Assembly (NCBI RefSeq): GCF_029714185.1
Contig: NZ_CP121671.1
Span: 682,001-746,000 of the forward strand
Origin: Halobacillus naozhouensis
GTDB taxonomy: Bacteria; Bacillota; Bacilli; Bacillales; Halobacillaceae
Length of the DNA: 64,000 nt
Reading direction: 5' to 3'
Part shown: one piece after another, positions 34,495-43,066 of the stretch
Layout: each line of letters begins with the position of its first letter
How positions within the stretch are numbered: the stretch's first letter is position 1
Translations under genes and position numbers: made by a program
The notes under the pieces: model-generated
What the model was told of the DNA's origin: nothing
The model's input: the letters and a program-made list of their open reading frames with translations, nothing else
Databases searched by the model: none

Positions 34495-35793
34495 TTAATT
34501 CTCTTTTTCTTGACACCATTGCAAAATAAACGCAGCAATTGTTTTTGTCGTCGTTTTCAGGCTTGTTAAATCAACATATTCATTCGGTCCATGCATGTTA
34601 GCGCCGGTTGGTCCATAACAAGTTGCTGGAATTCCGAACTCTTCAAAGGCACGAATATCAGTAGTAGCGGTAAAGGCAATAGATTCTAACTCTTGATTGG
34701 TCGTGAGTCTATGACCTTCCGCAAGACTGTTGAATAGGTCATTGTCCGTGGAGGTGGAGAATCCTGGTGCGCTAAATCCGTAAAAAGATACGTCTGGCGG
34801 GGTTTCCCGCAGCCAGTCATCTTTTTCGGCAGCTGCCAAGATCCAGTCTCTGACTTCCGCTTGGATCTCAGCTGGATTCTGGTCGGGATAGAAGCCTACT
34901 CGAGCTTCGAACGTACATTCAGAAGGAACATTTGAAGCCCAATCTCCCCCTTGAATGACGCCGGTGTTTACGTTTAACGGGTGAGGATGGTCGGTAAAAT
35001 CACTATGTTTAGGTCGAGCATTAATATACTCTCTATATTCGTCAAGGGACTGAATTAAATAAGCGGCTTTGTTAATGGCATTATGAGCTTTCTCTGCCCG
35101 CTCAACGTGGGCGCCTGCCCCTTGAACGGTGACTCTCACCCAGAGAACGCCTACTTGTCCTTTAATGGCACGATGCGCTGTCGGTTCTGGGATCAGTGCT
35201 CCATCAGCCGTGAACCCCGCGTCCAGCAAAGCTAAAGCGCCATTACCAGTGCATTCTTCTTCAATAACGGTTTGAATTTGAAGGTCCGCTCCCAGTTGAA
35301 TTCCGGACTGCTGAAGAGCTTTAACAGCATAGATCATTGAGGCTACGCCGCCTTTCATGTCCAGCACTCCACGGCCATACATGCGGTCGTCGATGGTTAC
35401 TGGTGAAAAAGGGTCATGCTCCCAAAGATGTTCGGGTTCAGCACTGACGACATCAATATGACCCTGGAGGATAAGGCTTTTACCGGTTTTAGGCTGATCA
35501 CTTTTCCATTCTCCTACCACAACTGGGCGCCCTTTATACGACCACTCTGGATGGCCGAAATTTTTATAGGAAGACAGCACCTCAGGGTCTGGTTCAAATG
35601 ACGTTGTTTCCATATTCATCTCCCTTAGATGATTCTGGATAAATGCTTGAACCTCTTGCTCATTTCCTAGTGTGCTCTGGTAGGAGCCGAGGGTTTTTAA
35701 AAAGAGATGGGCTTCGTTCCATAACTCATCAATTGTTTCATGAACCTTTTTCACGGATTCTGATTGTACTGGTGGACTTGACTGTTCTTTCAT
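34495..35793 (-). CDS. M20-family metallopeptidase / ArgE-DapE-type deacylase
   Basis: The product has 432 residues. Zinc-ligand motifs are in order: GHIDVVSAEP, YGRGVLDMKGG, EEECTGNGALALLDAG, and a C-terminal GPTGANMHGPNEYV with the last His. A dimerisation domain sits in the middle (GGDWASNVPSECTFEARVGFYP). It hydrolyses N-acyl-amino acids or dipeptides in the cytoplasm; the substrate is not resolvable. ATG 35793 (MKEQSS) has GGGAGG about 9 nt upstream, which beats an in-frame start 11 codons earlier. Confidence 0.88.
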   Translation of the reverse strand: MKEQSSPPVQSESVKKVHETIDELWNEAHLFLKTLGSYQSTLGNEQEVQAFIQNHLREMNMETTSFEPDPEVLSSYKNFGHPEWSYKGRPVVVGEWKSDQPKTGKSLILQGHIDVVSAEPEHLWEHDPFSPVTIDDRMYGRGVLDMKGGVASMIYAVKALQQSGIQLGADLQIQTVIEEECTGNGALALLDAGFTADGALIPEPTAHRAIKGQVGVLWVRVTVQGAGAHVERAEKAHNAINKAAYLIQSLDEYREYINARPKHSDFTDHPHPLNVNTGVIQGGDWASNVPSECTFEARVGFYPDQNPAEIQAEVRDWILAAAEKDDWLRETPPDVSFYGFSAPGFSTSTDNDLFNSLAEGHRLTTNQELESIAFTATTDIRAFEEFGIPATCYGPTGANMHGPNEYVDLTSLKTTTKTIAAFILQWCQEKEN

Positions 35794-36109
35794 GCAAAAT
35801 TCCTCCCTTTCAGTAGTTTCTTTCATTAATAGTGTGAAATTTCTTACTATTAGTTTATCTTATATGAATTGACTATTAAACTAGAAGGTTTGCTGTCCTT
35901 TTAAAAAAGTTATCAACCGACGGCACCTCTCAAAAAAGGAGATCAAGCTTACGAAGGGGATCATTCAGAGTACGGGGCACATGTTTTATAAGTAACCTAC
36001 ATATTCTGATTATATGGAACACTAGACAAACAGGAGCAGGTCGAATCAATTTGGACGAGTTTTCCCTGACAACCTGTTATAGTAAAAGAAAGAAGTTTGA
36101 GGTGAAAAT
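35794..36109. other. divergent intergenic region
   Basis: The 316-bp gap lies between the M20 peptidase (-) and the Nudix gene (+). It should contain both promoters. I see no strong hairpin, repeat or small gene in it. Confidence 0.5.
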
Positions 36110-36724
36110 ATGGATGCAAAAATGATCCTAGACAGAGTACAACAACATACCCCTACTATTCTTGGCAGTCGAAATTTTGCTAAGTTTGCTATTTTATTAC
36201 CCTTGGTTCAAAAAGATAACGAAACGCATGTGCTGTTTGAAGTTCGTTCCAGGCAGCTTCGCAGACAGCCAGGAGATATTTGTTTCCCAGGAGGAAGAAT
36301 TGACCGGCAGGATACCTCCGAGGAAGCCGCTGCCCTAAGGGAGACGAGTGAAGAATTAGGAATCGATGAAGCGGATATTTCAGATATTTTTCCATTGGAC
36401 TACATGGTTTCCCCGTTTGGGATGATCGTCTATCCTTATACAGGGTTTATTCATGACCCTGAATCGATTAAGTTGAACCTGGCGGAAGTGGAAGACTACT
36501 TCACAGTTCCTCTTTCATTCTTTATGGAGACCAAGCCGCAAATTCACAAGGTGGACTTTGAGGCGAAACCGGAGGATGACTTCCCGTTTGACCTCATTGT
36601 CGGCGGAGAGGATTACGATTGGCGTACAAGGCAAATCGATGAGTATTTCTATATTTATGAAGATAAAGTGATTTGGGGGCTGACCGGAAAAATTCTTGCC
36701 CATTTTGTGGAGATGGTGCGGTAA
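36110..36724 (+). CDS. Nudix CoA pyrophosphatase (NudL/YeaB type)
   Basis: The 204-residue protein has the CoA-pyrophosphatase signature LRRQPGDICFPGGRID running into the Nudix box GGRID-x5-EEAAALRETSEELG. The family splits CoA and derivatives into 3',5'-ADP and phosphopantetheine. An RBS (TTTGAGGTG) precedes ATG. The MFS gene starts 2 bp after its stop, so the two are probably one transcript. Confidence 0.88.
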   Translation: MDAKMILDRVQQHTPTILGSRNFAKFAILLPLVQKDNETHVLFEVRSRQLRRQPGDICFPGGRIDRQDTSEEAAALRETSEELGIDEADISDIFPLDYMVSPFGMIVYPYTGFIHDPESIKLNLAEVEDYFTVPLSFFMETKPQIHKVDFEAKPEDDFPFDLIVGGEDYDWRTRQIDEYFYIYEDKVIWGLTGKILAHFVEMVR

Positions 36725-36726
36725 CA

Positions 36727-38018
36727 ATGGTAAGTAACAGAAACAATCAAGCACCTATAGGTACCCCTTTTTATTACGGGTGGATGGTTGTATTTGCTGC
36801 AGGGTTAAGCATGTTTTTTTCTGGCCCAGGGCAAACGTACTCCATTTCAATCTTTATCGAACATTATAATATAGGCGATTTTAATTATTCCAGATCACTT
36901 GTGTCGGGCTTATATTCAACAGCTACATTATGTGCAGGCTTAACACTTTTCCTGGTAGGGAGGCTGGTTGATCGGCTGGGCAGCGAGTGATGATGACTGC
37001 AGCCGGGATATTACTGGCTGTCGCTTGTTTTTGGAATGCCTTTCTGACTGGCGCGGTCATGATGTTTATAGGATTCTTTATGCTTCGGTTATTCGGGCAG
37101 GGATCGCTAACGCTTATTCCGAATACTTTAGTTCCTCAATGGTTTATCGGAAAAAGAGGGAGAGCCTTAAGTGTGATGGCGATTGGGGGGTTTGCAAGTT
37201 CTGCTTTACTACCGCCCTTAAATACGTGGATGATTGATATGTTTGGATGGAGGACAACGTGGACGACGTGGGGAATCTCTCTGCTTGTCGTTTTTGTTCC
37301 CTTAGCTTTCATATTTGTTCGCAATCAACCGAAGGATATAGGGGAAGTGCCTGATGGGACGCCCAAACGTGCAGTTCAAGATGGAGAGGAACATCTTAAC
37401 GTCGAAATTAATGAAAAAAGTTGGACCTTGAAGGAAGCTATGAACACGAGAGCGTTTTGGATGATTTTATTTTGTGTGAGTGTGCCTGCCTTAGTCAATA
37501 CAGGGGTGACTTTCCACCTTGTCTCTATTGCTGAAGGGAAAGGATTGTCGGATTCGGTCGCAGCCCTTGTCCTATCTATGATGGCCCTGATCGGATTTCC
37601 AGTCACTTTTCTTGTAGGGTATCTAGTTGATCGGGTCTCCGTGCATTATGTGCTAGCTATCAGATTTGTTGGTCATATCGCAATTTTGCTCATTCTCTTG
37701 CAAGTAAATTCTTGGACCATGGCCATGCTGTATGGTGTGGTTTGGGGAGTGGTTAATGGGTTTGAGCGCATTGTGCTCAGCATTGTTTGGCCAAATTATT
37801 TTGGAAGAGAACATTTAGGAAGTATTAAGGGAGTTGCTCAAACGGTGATGGTGTTAGGATCGGCGTTTGGACCTCTTCCGTTTGGTTTGTTTTATGATTG
37901 GTTCGGAGGTTATCAGGAAATCCTGTGGGTAATGATTTTGCTCCCGTTGCTTGCTGCTATTTTCTCTTTACTGTCACCTAAACCAAATTACGAAACACAT
38001 TTTTCTTCAGCAAAATAG
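36727..38018 (+). pseudogene. MFS transporter of the monocarboxylate/oxalate-formate type, frameshifted
   Basis: It starts at ATG 36727 with YYGWMVVFAAGLSMFFSGPGQ, the opening of monocarboxylate-porter-like MFS proteins. It stops at 36988-36990 after RLVDRLGSE. The next frame takes over at once with RVMMTAAGILLAVACFWNAF and runs through ten more helices to 38018. A single missing base near 36980-36984 (GGCAGCGAGTGATG) explains it. Repaired, it would be about 430 residues with twelve helices. It is either a recent inactivation or a sequence error. The second half has no RBS. Confidence 0.85.
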
Positions 38019-38051
38019 TCCTGTATAATCTGATCATCCTATTCCTATTAA

Positions 38052-38083
38052 AAAAGCCTCCGGAATTTTACCGGAGGCTTAAT
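38052..38083. terminator. bidirectional terminator
   Basis: AAGCCTCCGG / CCGGAGGCTT perfect 10-bp stem with a 7-nt loop, with a T-rich tract on the minus side and AATAGTTT on the plus side. Confidence 0.8.
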
Positions 38084-38129
38084 AGTTTGAAAGATCTCTA
38101 TTAGAAATGTCCAATTGTACAGAAAATTT

Positions 38130-38138
38130 TGATATAAT
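38130..38138 (+). promoter_or_regulatory. extended -10 promoter of the toxin gene
   Basis: TGATATAAT is a perfect TGn-TATAAT extended -10 about 70 bp before the toxin ATG, consistent with a leader RNA of about 65 nt. No good -35 is needed with this element. Confidence 0.55.
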
Positions 38139-38210
38139 CATAGGACAGTGTAATAAGGCTATTTCATGGGTGGTGGCTCATTTCCCTTTTTAGAAAGGGG
38201 GTGATGCCTG

Positions 38211-38288
38211 ATGACAGTATTTGAGGCTTTGTTTCTTATGATCTCATTTGCAACCTTAATTGTTGCGATATTGTCAAACAAAAAATAA
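38211..38288 (+). CDS. putative holin-like toxin, type I toxin-antitoxin
   Basis: The 25-residue peptide begins MTVFEALFLMISFATL, continues as one membrane helix (IVAILS) and ends NKK. This is the classic pattern of the holin-like toxin peptides (TxpA/BsrG relatives) of Bacillus, which damage the membrane and are silenced by an antisense RNA overlapping the 3' end. AGAAAGGGGGTGATG precedes ATG 38211. A second, decayed copy is at 34309. The antitoxin RNA was not located with confidence. Confidence 0.8.
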   Translation: MTVFEALFLMISFATLIVAILSNKK

Positions 38289-38325
38289 CCACCCTTACGC
38301 CTAGCAAGCATTTAGGGTGGTTATT
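38284..38325. terminator. hairpin at the toxin 3' end
   Basis: AATAACCACCCTTA pairs with TAGGGTGGTTATT, overlapping the toxin stop, followed by TTG. It probably ends the toxin mRNA and may base-pair with the antisense RNA. Confidence 0.75.
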
Positions 38326-38370
38326 TTGACACTTTAATGTGAGCCGCCCCCTTGAAGGGCTATTACACTC

Positions 38371-38409
38371 AGGCTGAATGGTGTTGACAGCACCGTTCAG
38401 TCTTTTTTT
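38371..38409 (+). terminator. second terminator downstream of the toxin
   Basis: GGCTGAATGGTG pairs with CACCGTTCAGTC (two G-U pairs valid on the plus strand) and is followed by seven Ts. Its presence 80 nt after the first hairpin suggests a longer plus-strand RNA. Confidence 0.7.
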
Positions 38410-38517
38410 ATTGTATGATTCTCTATATTTATTATACCTCATTTTTTATGGATATAAAACAGATTATCGAGAATATCTTACTGCAATCCTTAAAAACGGT
38501 TTACGTTTCTGTCCAAA

Positions 38518-39171
38518 TTACTCTTTAGGTGGAGGATTTTTAACCATCCCTGAATTAATGGCTTCCCATAGATACAAAGAAACTACAGAGTTAAAGGGTG
38601 ACCATTTTTCGTGAAAATAATCTAAATTCAGGGGTTCGTCCTTGTCGATCTCATAGAGCCATCTGATCGAATTCTGGATACTAACATCCCCATAAGACAG
38701 CACATTCAACCGTCCCAGTGCAAAGATGAGAAACATTTCGGCTGTCCATTTACCAATACCTTTTATGCTGGTTAAGGTCTGGATGACTTCTTCATCTTCG
38801 AGGGAGTGAATATGGGAGAAATCCACTTCCTTAGTTAAATATTTTTGAGTTAATTCCCTAATGTATCTGATTTTCGGTCTAGAAACTCCGACACTATTTA
38901 TTTGTTCGTCACTAAGGTCGTTTAATAATCCTGGTTGTAGGCCTGGCCAGATGTTTTCGAGTCTTGTATTAATCGTGTGCGCTGCTTTCAGGGAGAGCTG
39001 CTGACCAACGATCTGTTTCACTACGGATTGATAATAATCCCTCTTTAACGGAATTTCAATCACGTCAATTTTCTTCATCAAACGGTGTAACTTTGGATCG
39101 GTCTGTGACAAGTGTTGAACTCTATCATCTTGTAATGTGAAGTATAGTTGATCTACCGTAAACACCTCCAT
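38518..39171 (-). CDS. AlkA-like DNA-3-methyladenine glycosylase
   Basis: The product has 217 residues and no AlkA N-terminal domain. The helix-hairpin-helix reads LTSIKGIGKWTAEMFLIFALGR. The catalytic Asp lies in the following SYGDVSIQNSI, as in HhH-GPD base-excision enzymes. An upstream helix holds VVKQIVGQQLSLKAA. It should release alkylated purines from DNA. The start is uncertain: ATG 39171 has only a weak AAGATAAG upstream. It is monocistronic. Confidence 0.85.
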   Translation of the reverse strand: MEVFTVDQLYFTLQDDRVQHLSQTDPKLHRLMKKIDVIEIPLKRDYYQSVVKQIVGQQLSLKAAHTINTRLENIWPGLQPGLLNDLSDEQINSVGVSRPKIRYIRELTQKYLTKEVDFSHIHSLEDEEVIQTLTSIKGIGKWTAEMFLIFALGRLNVLSYGDVSIQNSIRWLYEIDKDEPLNLDYFHEKWSPFNSVVSLYLWEAINSGMVKNPPPKE

Positions 39172-39361
39172 CTTATCTTGAACTTACTAAGTTTTGTACC
39201 ATCCATTATACATGATCAATCGACTCGAACATGCTGTTGCCGCTTTGGTTTCTCCGTAATAGGAAAAGGGGCTGATTCAGAAATGTATGATTGATCTCTT
39301 GCATACACTGAATACTGGCATGAGATTTTGGTGCCAAAATCAATGCTAGGCAGGGGGCTAA

Positions 39362-39874
39362 ATGAAAATGGGTGATCGTTATTGGAGGGAGGATGAACAA
39401 GTACATGTCATTTTTGACGAAACGTCGAATTACAGATATTTATTGGAGTGCACTTTCGGTGAGAGTAAAGCCAAAGCCAACATAACGTTCGTGATGCTCA
39501 ACCCTAGCACCGCTGATGCTGACATATGTGATTCTACATTAAACAGATGTGTTAATTACACGAAAAGGTGGGGATATGGAGGTATGTATATCGTCAATTT
39601 GTTTGCCCTTGTTTCGAAAAGTCCGGAAATACTTCTCACACATAAGGATCCTATAGGAGTCGATACTGATCGATACATCCGTGAGGCTGCTAAGAAATCG
39701 AAGACGATCGTTTTGGCGTGGGGAGAAAAATACACTTCTATAAGAAATAGAAAAGTAGAGGTTCTTCAAATGCTACAAAAATATAACCTTCACTGTATTA
39801 AAAAAACGAAAAACGGCAAACACCCTCGTCATCCTCTGTATCTTAAAAAAGACCTCACTCCTATCCCGTATTAA
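39362..39874 (+). CDS. DUF1643 protein
   Basis: The 170-residue protein contains the DUF1643 landmarks FVMLNPSTADAD, DSTLNRCVNYTKRWGYGGMYIVNLFAL, AWG and KHPRHPLYLKKDLTPIPY. The family is widespread, often on mobile or phage DNA, and has no known activity. The start follows GGGGGCTAA. It ends at a terminator shared with the convergent nuclease gene. Confidence 0.85.
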   Translation: MKMGDRYWREDEQVHVIFDETSNYRYLLECTFGESKAKANITFVMLNPSTADADICDSTLNRCVNYTKRWGYGGMYIVNLFALVSKSPEILLTHKDPIGVDTDRYIREAAKKSKTIVLAWGEKYTSIRNRKVEVLQMLQKYNLHCIKKTKNGKHPRHPLYLKKDLTPIPY

Positions 39875-39882
39875 TTAGAAGA

Positions 39883-39928
39883 GGTCAGGACCGCAAGTTT
39901 TGCCTACAGCGGGGTACTGACCTTTTTC
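39883..39928. terminator. terminator between DUF1643 and nuclease genes
   Basis: GAGGTCAG and CTGACCT form the outer stem with an inner GCAAG/TTTTGC element, followed by TTTTT on the plus strand. Confidence 0.7.
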
Positions 39929-39933
39929 ATAAT

Positions 39934-40809
39934 TTACAATCCTTCACAAACCAGGCCGTCACCCTCTCCGTCTAAACGGTGGGGATCAGAAGAAGGACCT
40001 CCAGCAGCTTCAAAAAAGTTCTGTGCTTGCTGCTGTGTAGTAAAATCTCCACAATCGCGATCTGGTCCATCGGGATCGTAGTTCAAGTCTGAGTTCGGCT
40101 CTGCTTTTTCTTTTTCCGAAGATGCTTCCTGATAGTGATACCCATGGTTGTGATCCACATGGGCGTAGCCAGGAATCGACCATACCCCAATTTTTGCGGT
40201 CCTTGCAGGCTTCTGGGCTTCGTGAAACTCGTCGAGCATCGTGAGGTCATTGTACAGGTAGGCAGTCCGTGCGAGTCCTTTTTGCAAAAGTTTTTCCTGG
40301 ATCGTTTCCCCATTAAAATACACATAGGCGAGCAGCCGTCCGTAGTGGTCGCGTTCTTCTTTACCAACTTCAATTCTAACTTTTTCCCCGGTGAGTTTTT
40401 CTTTTACAAACTGAGAGGCTTCAGGTCCGAACGGCTGGACAGGCTTGGAGGGGTGCACGGTTTCAGGCGTGTCGATCAACAGCAGCCGAACGTCTTCGGT
40501 TTTTCCATTCATAGTCACTTCAAGTGTATCGCCGTCCACTACCCGGGTGACGGTGGCGTTTGATTGAGTAGACATATCATTTGAGCTTTCGTTAGGCTTA
40601 GGGTTTTGTTTATCCTTGTGATTCGGATCCTCATCATTGTTTTGGTAAGTATGCTCAGCTGTGTTTGCTGGTTCTTCCGACGTAGTGGTGCATCCAATCA
40701 ATGTAACGGAAAGAATAGCTATCATAACAACCGGCTTAAATTGTGCCGCTAAGACGGCGGAGATCCCCGTTATGAGGAGTAGCGGCCAGATTATAGCGAT
40801 AAGAGACAT
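39934..40809 (-). CDS. secreted thermonuclease with C-terminal excalibur domain
   Basis: The product has 291 residues. N-terminal hydrophobic segments include a possible lipobox (LIGCTTTSE near residue 40), followed by a disordered linker of about 45 residues. The SNase domain (about 85-215) contains VTRVVDGDTLEV, LLLIDTPET, EERDHYGRLLAYVYF and a catalytic Arg/Glu set. The C-terminus is an excalibur calcium-binding motif (DRDCGDFTTQQQAQNFFEA, then DPHRLDGEGDGLVCEGL). It degrades extracellular DNA/RNA and resembles B. subtilis YncB in design. Confidence 0.88.
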   Translation of the reverse strand: MSLIAIIWPLLLITGISAVLAAQFKPVVMIAILSVTLIGCTTTSEEPANTAEHTYQNNDEDPNHKDKQNPKPNESSNDMSTQSNATVTRVVDGDTLEVTMNGKTEDVRLLLIDTPETVHPSKPVQPFGPEASQFVKEKLTGEKVRIEVGKEERDHYGRLLAYVYFNGETIQEKLLQKGLARTAYLYNDLTMLDEFHEAQKPARTAKIGVWSIPGYAHVDHNHGYHYQEASSEKEKAEPNSDLNYDPDGPDRDCGDFTTQQQAQNFFEAAGGPSSDPHRLDGEGDGLVCEGL

Positions 40810-41088
40810 TCTAATTCTCCTTTTTGATAGATTCCTTTAATCGTAAGGAATAAAGGGAAGGTCAATGTAGGGATAAGAATATCGTAAAAACGTTCTTCCG
40901 TAAACGCTCCAAGCTAGTTGACGATGGAGGTATGAGTGGTTTATGGCAGAAGAAGCGGGGGAAAAGACTTTTTTTCTTAGGTGTGGTAGGCTAGAGGAAA
41001 ATCTTGCTCAAGAAGTACACGGGTTAGGTCAATTGAGGGTACGACTTGCCTGCACTTTTTTGGTGAACGAAACATATACTTTCCTATA

Positions 41089-41117
41089 ATAAGGCACCAG
41101 AAAAGGTGTCTTTTTTG
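41089..41117 (+). terminator. terminator of unknown upstream transcript
   Basis: AGGCACC / AGGTGTCTTTTTT small hairpin with a T-run in the 356-bp gap before the TVP38 gene. Nothing upstream on this strand is a confident gene, so it may end a small RNA. Confidence 0.6.
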
Positions 41118-41165
41118 TATAATTGAAATTAAAGCGGAAGAAATCGCGGATAGAAGGTATTCACA

Positions 41166-41867
41166 TTGAACAGTAGTAAATTTAAAAGCTTTATCATTAA
41201 AATCGCTATACTTCTAGGGGTAGCTGGGTTCTTATTACTTTTGAATAAATTTTATTTCCATATTCAGCCGATAGATATTAAAAGCTGGACAGAGGCGTTA
41301 GGGGCGTGGGGACCCCTTGTTTTCATGATATTATTTCTGATTCGACCATTCACCTTGTTTCCATTTTCGGTTATTGCCGTTACGTGTGGAGTAACGTTCG
41401 GTCCTTATTGGGGAACGGTATATATCCTAGTGGGGATGGTTCTGAGTACTGCGGTCTCGTTCTACGTGTTAAGGAGATTCGCCAAGGAAATTAATATCGA
41501 AGGACAAGGCAGAGAGAACCTGAGACGGTTGAAAGAAGATGTCGAGAAACAGCAATTTAAAGCAGTATTAATGCTTCGCCTCCTGCCTGCGATTAATTTT
41601 GATTTGCTGACTTATATTTGTGCAAAGACACGAGTGGAGGGGTCTAAACATCTAATAGCAACATTAGTAGGGATGCTGCCTAGTTCTATTATGTTAGGCG
41701 TATTCGGCTCAGGGCTCCTGGCATTTAAACCTGTAAACTTGCTTGTTCTGGCAGGACTTATCATCGTCCTGACTATTCTGGCCGTCGTCATGAAAAGAAA
41801 TGTTGGCGATCGCTATGACACGGAAAAGTTAAAAACTGAAGTGAAAGATTTAAGGAAAAGCATCTGA
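41166..41867 (+). CDS. TVP38/TMEM64 (DedA superfamily) membrane protein
   Basis: The protein has 233 residues and about five helices. The VTT core is visible: LIRPFTLFPFSVIAVTCGVTFGPYWGTVY, an amphipathic loop, and MLRLLPAINFDLLTYICA followed by LVGMLPSSIMLGVFGS. DedA/VTT proteins act in lipid scrambling or membrane homeostasis. TTG 41166 follows AGAAGG 8 nt upstream. It is monocistronic with a strong terminator. Confidence 0.87.
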   Translation: MNSSKFKSFIIKIAILLGVAGFLLLLNKFYFHIQPIDIKSWTEALGAWGPLVFMILFLIRPFTLFPFSVIAVTCGVTFGPYWGTVYILVGMVLSTAVSFYVLRRFAKEINIEGQGRENLRRLKEDVEKQQFKAVLMLRLLPAINFDLLTYICAKTRVEGSKHLIATLVGMLPSSIMLGVFGSGLLAFKPVNLLVLAGLIIVLTILAVVMKRNVGDRYDTEKLKTEVKDLRKSI

Positions 41868-41908
41868 CCGGGAACGCCTCTACTGGATGAATAATAGAGC
41901 AAGGAGAC

Positions 41909-41937
41909 TGGCTGCAACCTGGAGCCAGTCTTTTTTA
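41909..41937 (+). terminator. terminator after TVP38 gene
   Basis: AGACTGGCT / AGCCAGTCT perfect 9-bp stem followed by TTTTTT. Confidence 0.92.
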
Positions 41938-42082
41938 GTTTGTTTGCCGTGAAAATTACAATTTATTTACGGATTGTTAATATTAGGTTAAATGCGTTTA
42001 TTCATGTGAGTGCCGGGAATGAGTCTTGTAGAAGAGAGATCAGCTGATTTCTTTTCCAAATTTACAACGGAGGTGGAGTAAG

Positions 42083-42268
42083 ATGGCTAACAATCAAACG
42101 TACAAAACAGGTGAAAAAGCACCAGAAAGCGGGAAGTACAAGGTGGAGAGTTTAGTCAGCGGTGGATCTTCTAATCAAGATGACACGGAAGTCAAGGTAG
42201 AGGAAGGAGAGCAATTCCCCCCTTCTCCATCTAGTAATGAAGCCGCTCATTGGGTAAAAGTTTCTTAA
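42083..42268 (+). CDS. yjzC: YjzC-family small protein
   Basis: The 61-residue protein begins MANNQTYKTGEKAPESGKY. It contains GEQFPPSPSSNEAAHWVKV, the conserved YjzC end. The acidic middle (DDTEVKVEEGE) fits a salt-adapted proteome. The family has no known role. A GGAGGTGGAG site precedes ATG. Confidence 0.85.
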   Translation: MANNQTYKTGEKAPESGKYKVESLVSGGSSNQDDTEVKVEEGEQFPPSPSSNEAAHWVKVS

Positions 42269-42288
42269 TGATTTGATAAAGTGTGTAA

Positions 42289-42330
42289 ATGCCTGGGTGA
42301 AGAAAGAGTCTTCATCCAGGCATTTTTAAA
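42289..42330 (+). terminator. terminator after yjzC
   Basis: AATGCCTGG-TGAAGA pairs with TCTTCA-CCAGGCATT around a short loop, followed by TTT. Confidence 0.9.
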
Positions 42331-42402
42331 AATTTTTTTTAAATCCAAACTAATGAATAAGGGTCAACCTTAATACTTTATTACAAGAAAGGATGATCAT
42401 GA

Positions 42403-42825
42403 ATGGCTATCTTGAAAGAATATATGAGCCCCACTATTGAATGTAGTAAGGCTTCCGATGATTTGAATACTTTAGCTCAGCAGATGGAAGAAAAGAATGT
42501 TGGGTTTATTCCAGTCGTAGAAAACGAAAAATATGCTGGGGTTGTAACAGATCGTGATATCGTCGTAAAAGGATTAGCTAAAGGTTCTGCGGAGAATGTG
42601 AAAGCTGAAGACATTATGACAGAGAACGTGATCACAGGCTACCCTGATATGGAAGTAGAGGAAGCTGCCCGCTTAATGCAGGATCACCAGGTCAAACGCC
42701 TGTTGGTAGTAGAAGATGAAGCTGTTAATGGTGTTGTTACACTCGGCGATTTAGGAGTGGAGAACGCTGGTCAAATCGCCGGAGATATCGTAAGCGAAGT
42801 TTCTAAGGGACAAAGTAATAACTAA
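42403..42825 (+). CDS. two-CBS-domain protein (general stress type)
   Basis: The 140-residue protein consists of two CBS motifs: YMSPTIECSKASDDLNTLAQ...GVVTDRDIVVKGLA and IMTENVITGYPDMEVEEAARLM...GVVTLGDLGV. Stand-alone CBS pairs bind adenine nucleotides or other ligands and resemble the sigma-B-controlled YhcV/YkuL type. It forms a probable operon with the 41-residue gene 28 bp downstream. Confidence 0.88.
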   Translation: MAILKEYMSPTIECSKASDDLNTLAQQMEEKNVGFIPVVENEKYAGVVTDRDIVVKGLAKGSAENVKAEDIMTENVITGYPDMEVEEAARLMQDHQVKRLLVVEDEAVNGVVTLGDLGVENAGQIAGDIVSEVSKGQSNN

Positions 42826-42853
42826 TCCATTTTTTGCGAAAAGGAGTGGAAGG

Positions 42854-42979
42854 ATGTCTGAAAATAAAGAACATCAAAACAGTGAGGATTCAGCGGAACA
42901 AAGGTTGAAAAAGAACGATCCAGAGCGCGATATCAGTCCACAGCGTGAAGATAATTCCAGACCTAAAAGAAAAAAGTAA
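42854..42979 (+). CDS. hypothetical 41-residue hydrophilic protein
   Basis: ATG 42854 follows GGAGTGGAAGG and opens 41 codons ending TAA 42977-42979. The product is highly charged and probably disordered (MSENKEHQNSEDSAEQ at the start, DNSRPKRKK at the end). It follows the CBS gene closely. Good RBS, uninterrupted frame and operon position support it; no family is recognised. Confidence 0.65.
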   Translation: MSENKEHQNSEDSAEQRLKKNDPERDISPQREDNSRPKRKK

Positions 42980-42985
42980 TGCTTA

Positions 42986-43026
42986 TAGGGCGGAAGCTTC
43001 AAGAATAAACTTTGAACCTTCCGCCC
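42986..43026 (+). terminator. hairpin ending the CBS operon
   Basis: GGGCGGAAG pairs with CTTCCGCCC, with a smaller inner CTTCAAG/CTTTGAA stem. The T-tract is poor, so termination may be partial. Confidence 0.5.
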
Positions 43027-43066
43027 AAAATATATGTATCTATACATAAGCGTTAGGAGAATAGTG

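Noticed and set aside
33300..37000. Programmed frameshifting in oppA and the MFS gene
   Set aside because: Neither site has a slippery heptamer with a following stem-loop; simple indels (mutation or sequencing) explain both.
38378..38614. 78-codon plus frame next to the AlkA-like gene
   Set aside because: Begins inside a terminator hairpin and overlaps the glycosylase 3' end on the other strand; no RBS.
40943..41089. 48-codon frame before the TVP38 gene (and an overlapping 20-codon frame)
   Set aside because: RBS GGAGG is 12 nt or more away for one and touching the start for the other; composition is not protein-like. A small RNA ending at the 41.1-kb terminator is as likely.
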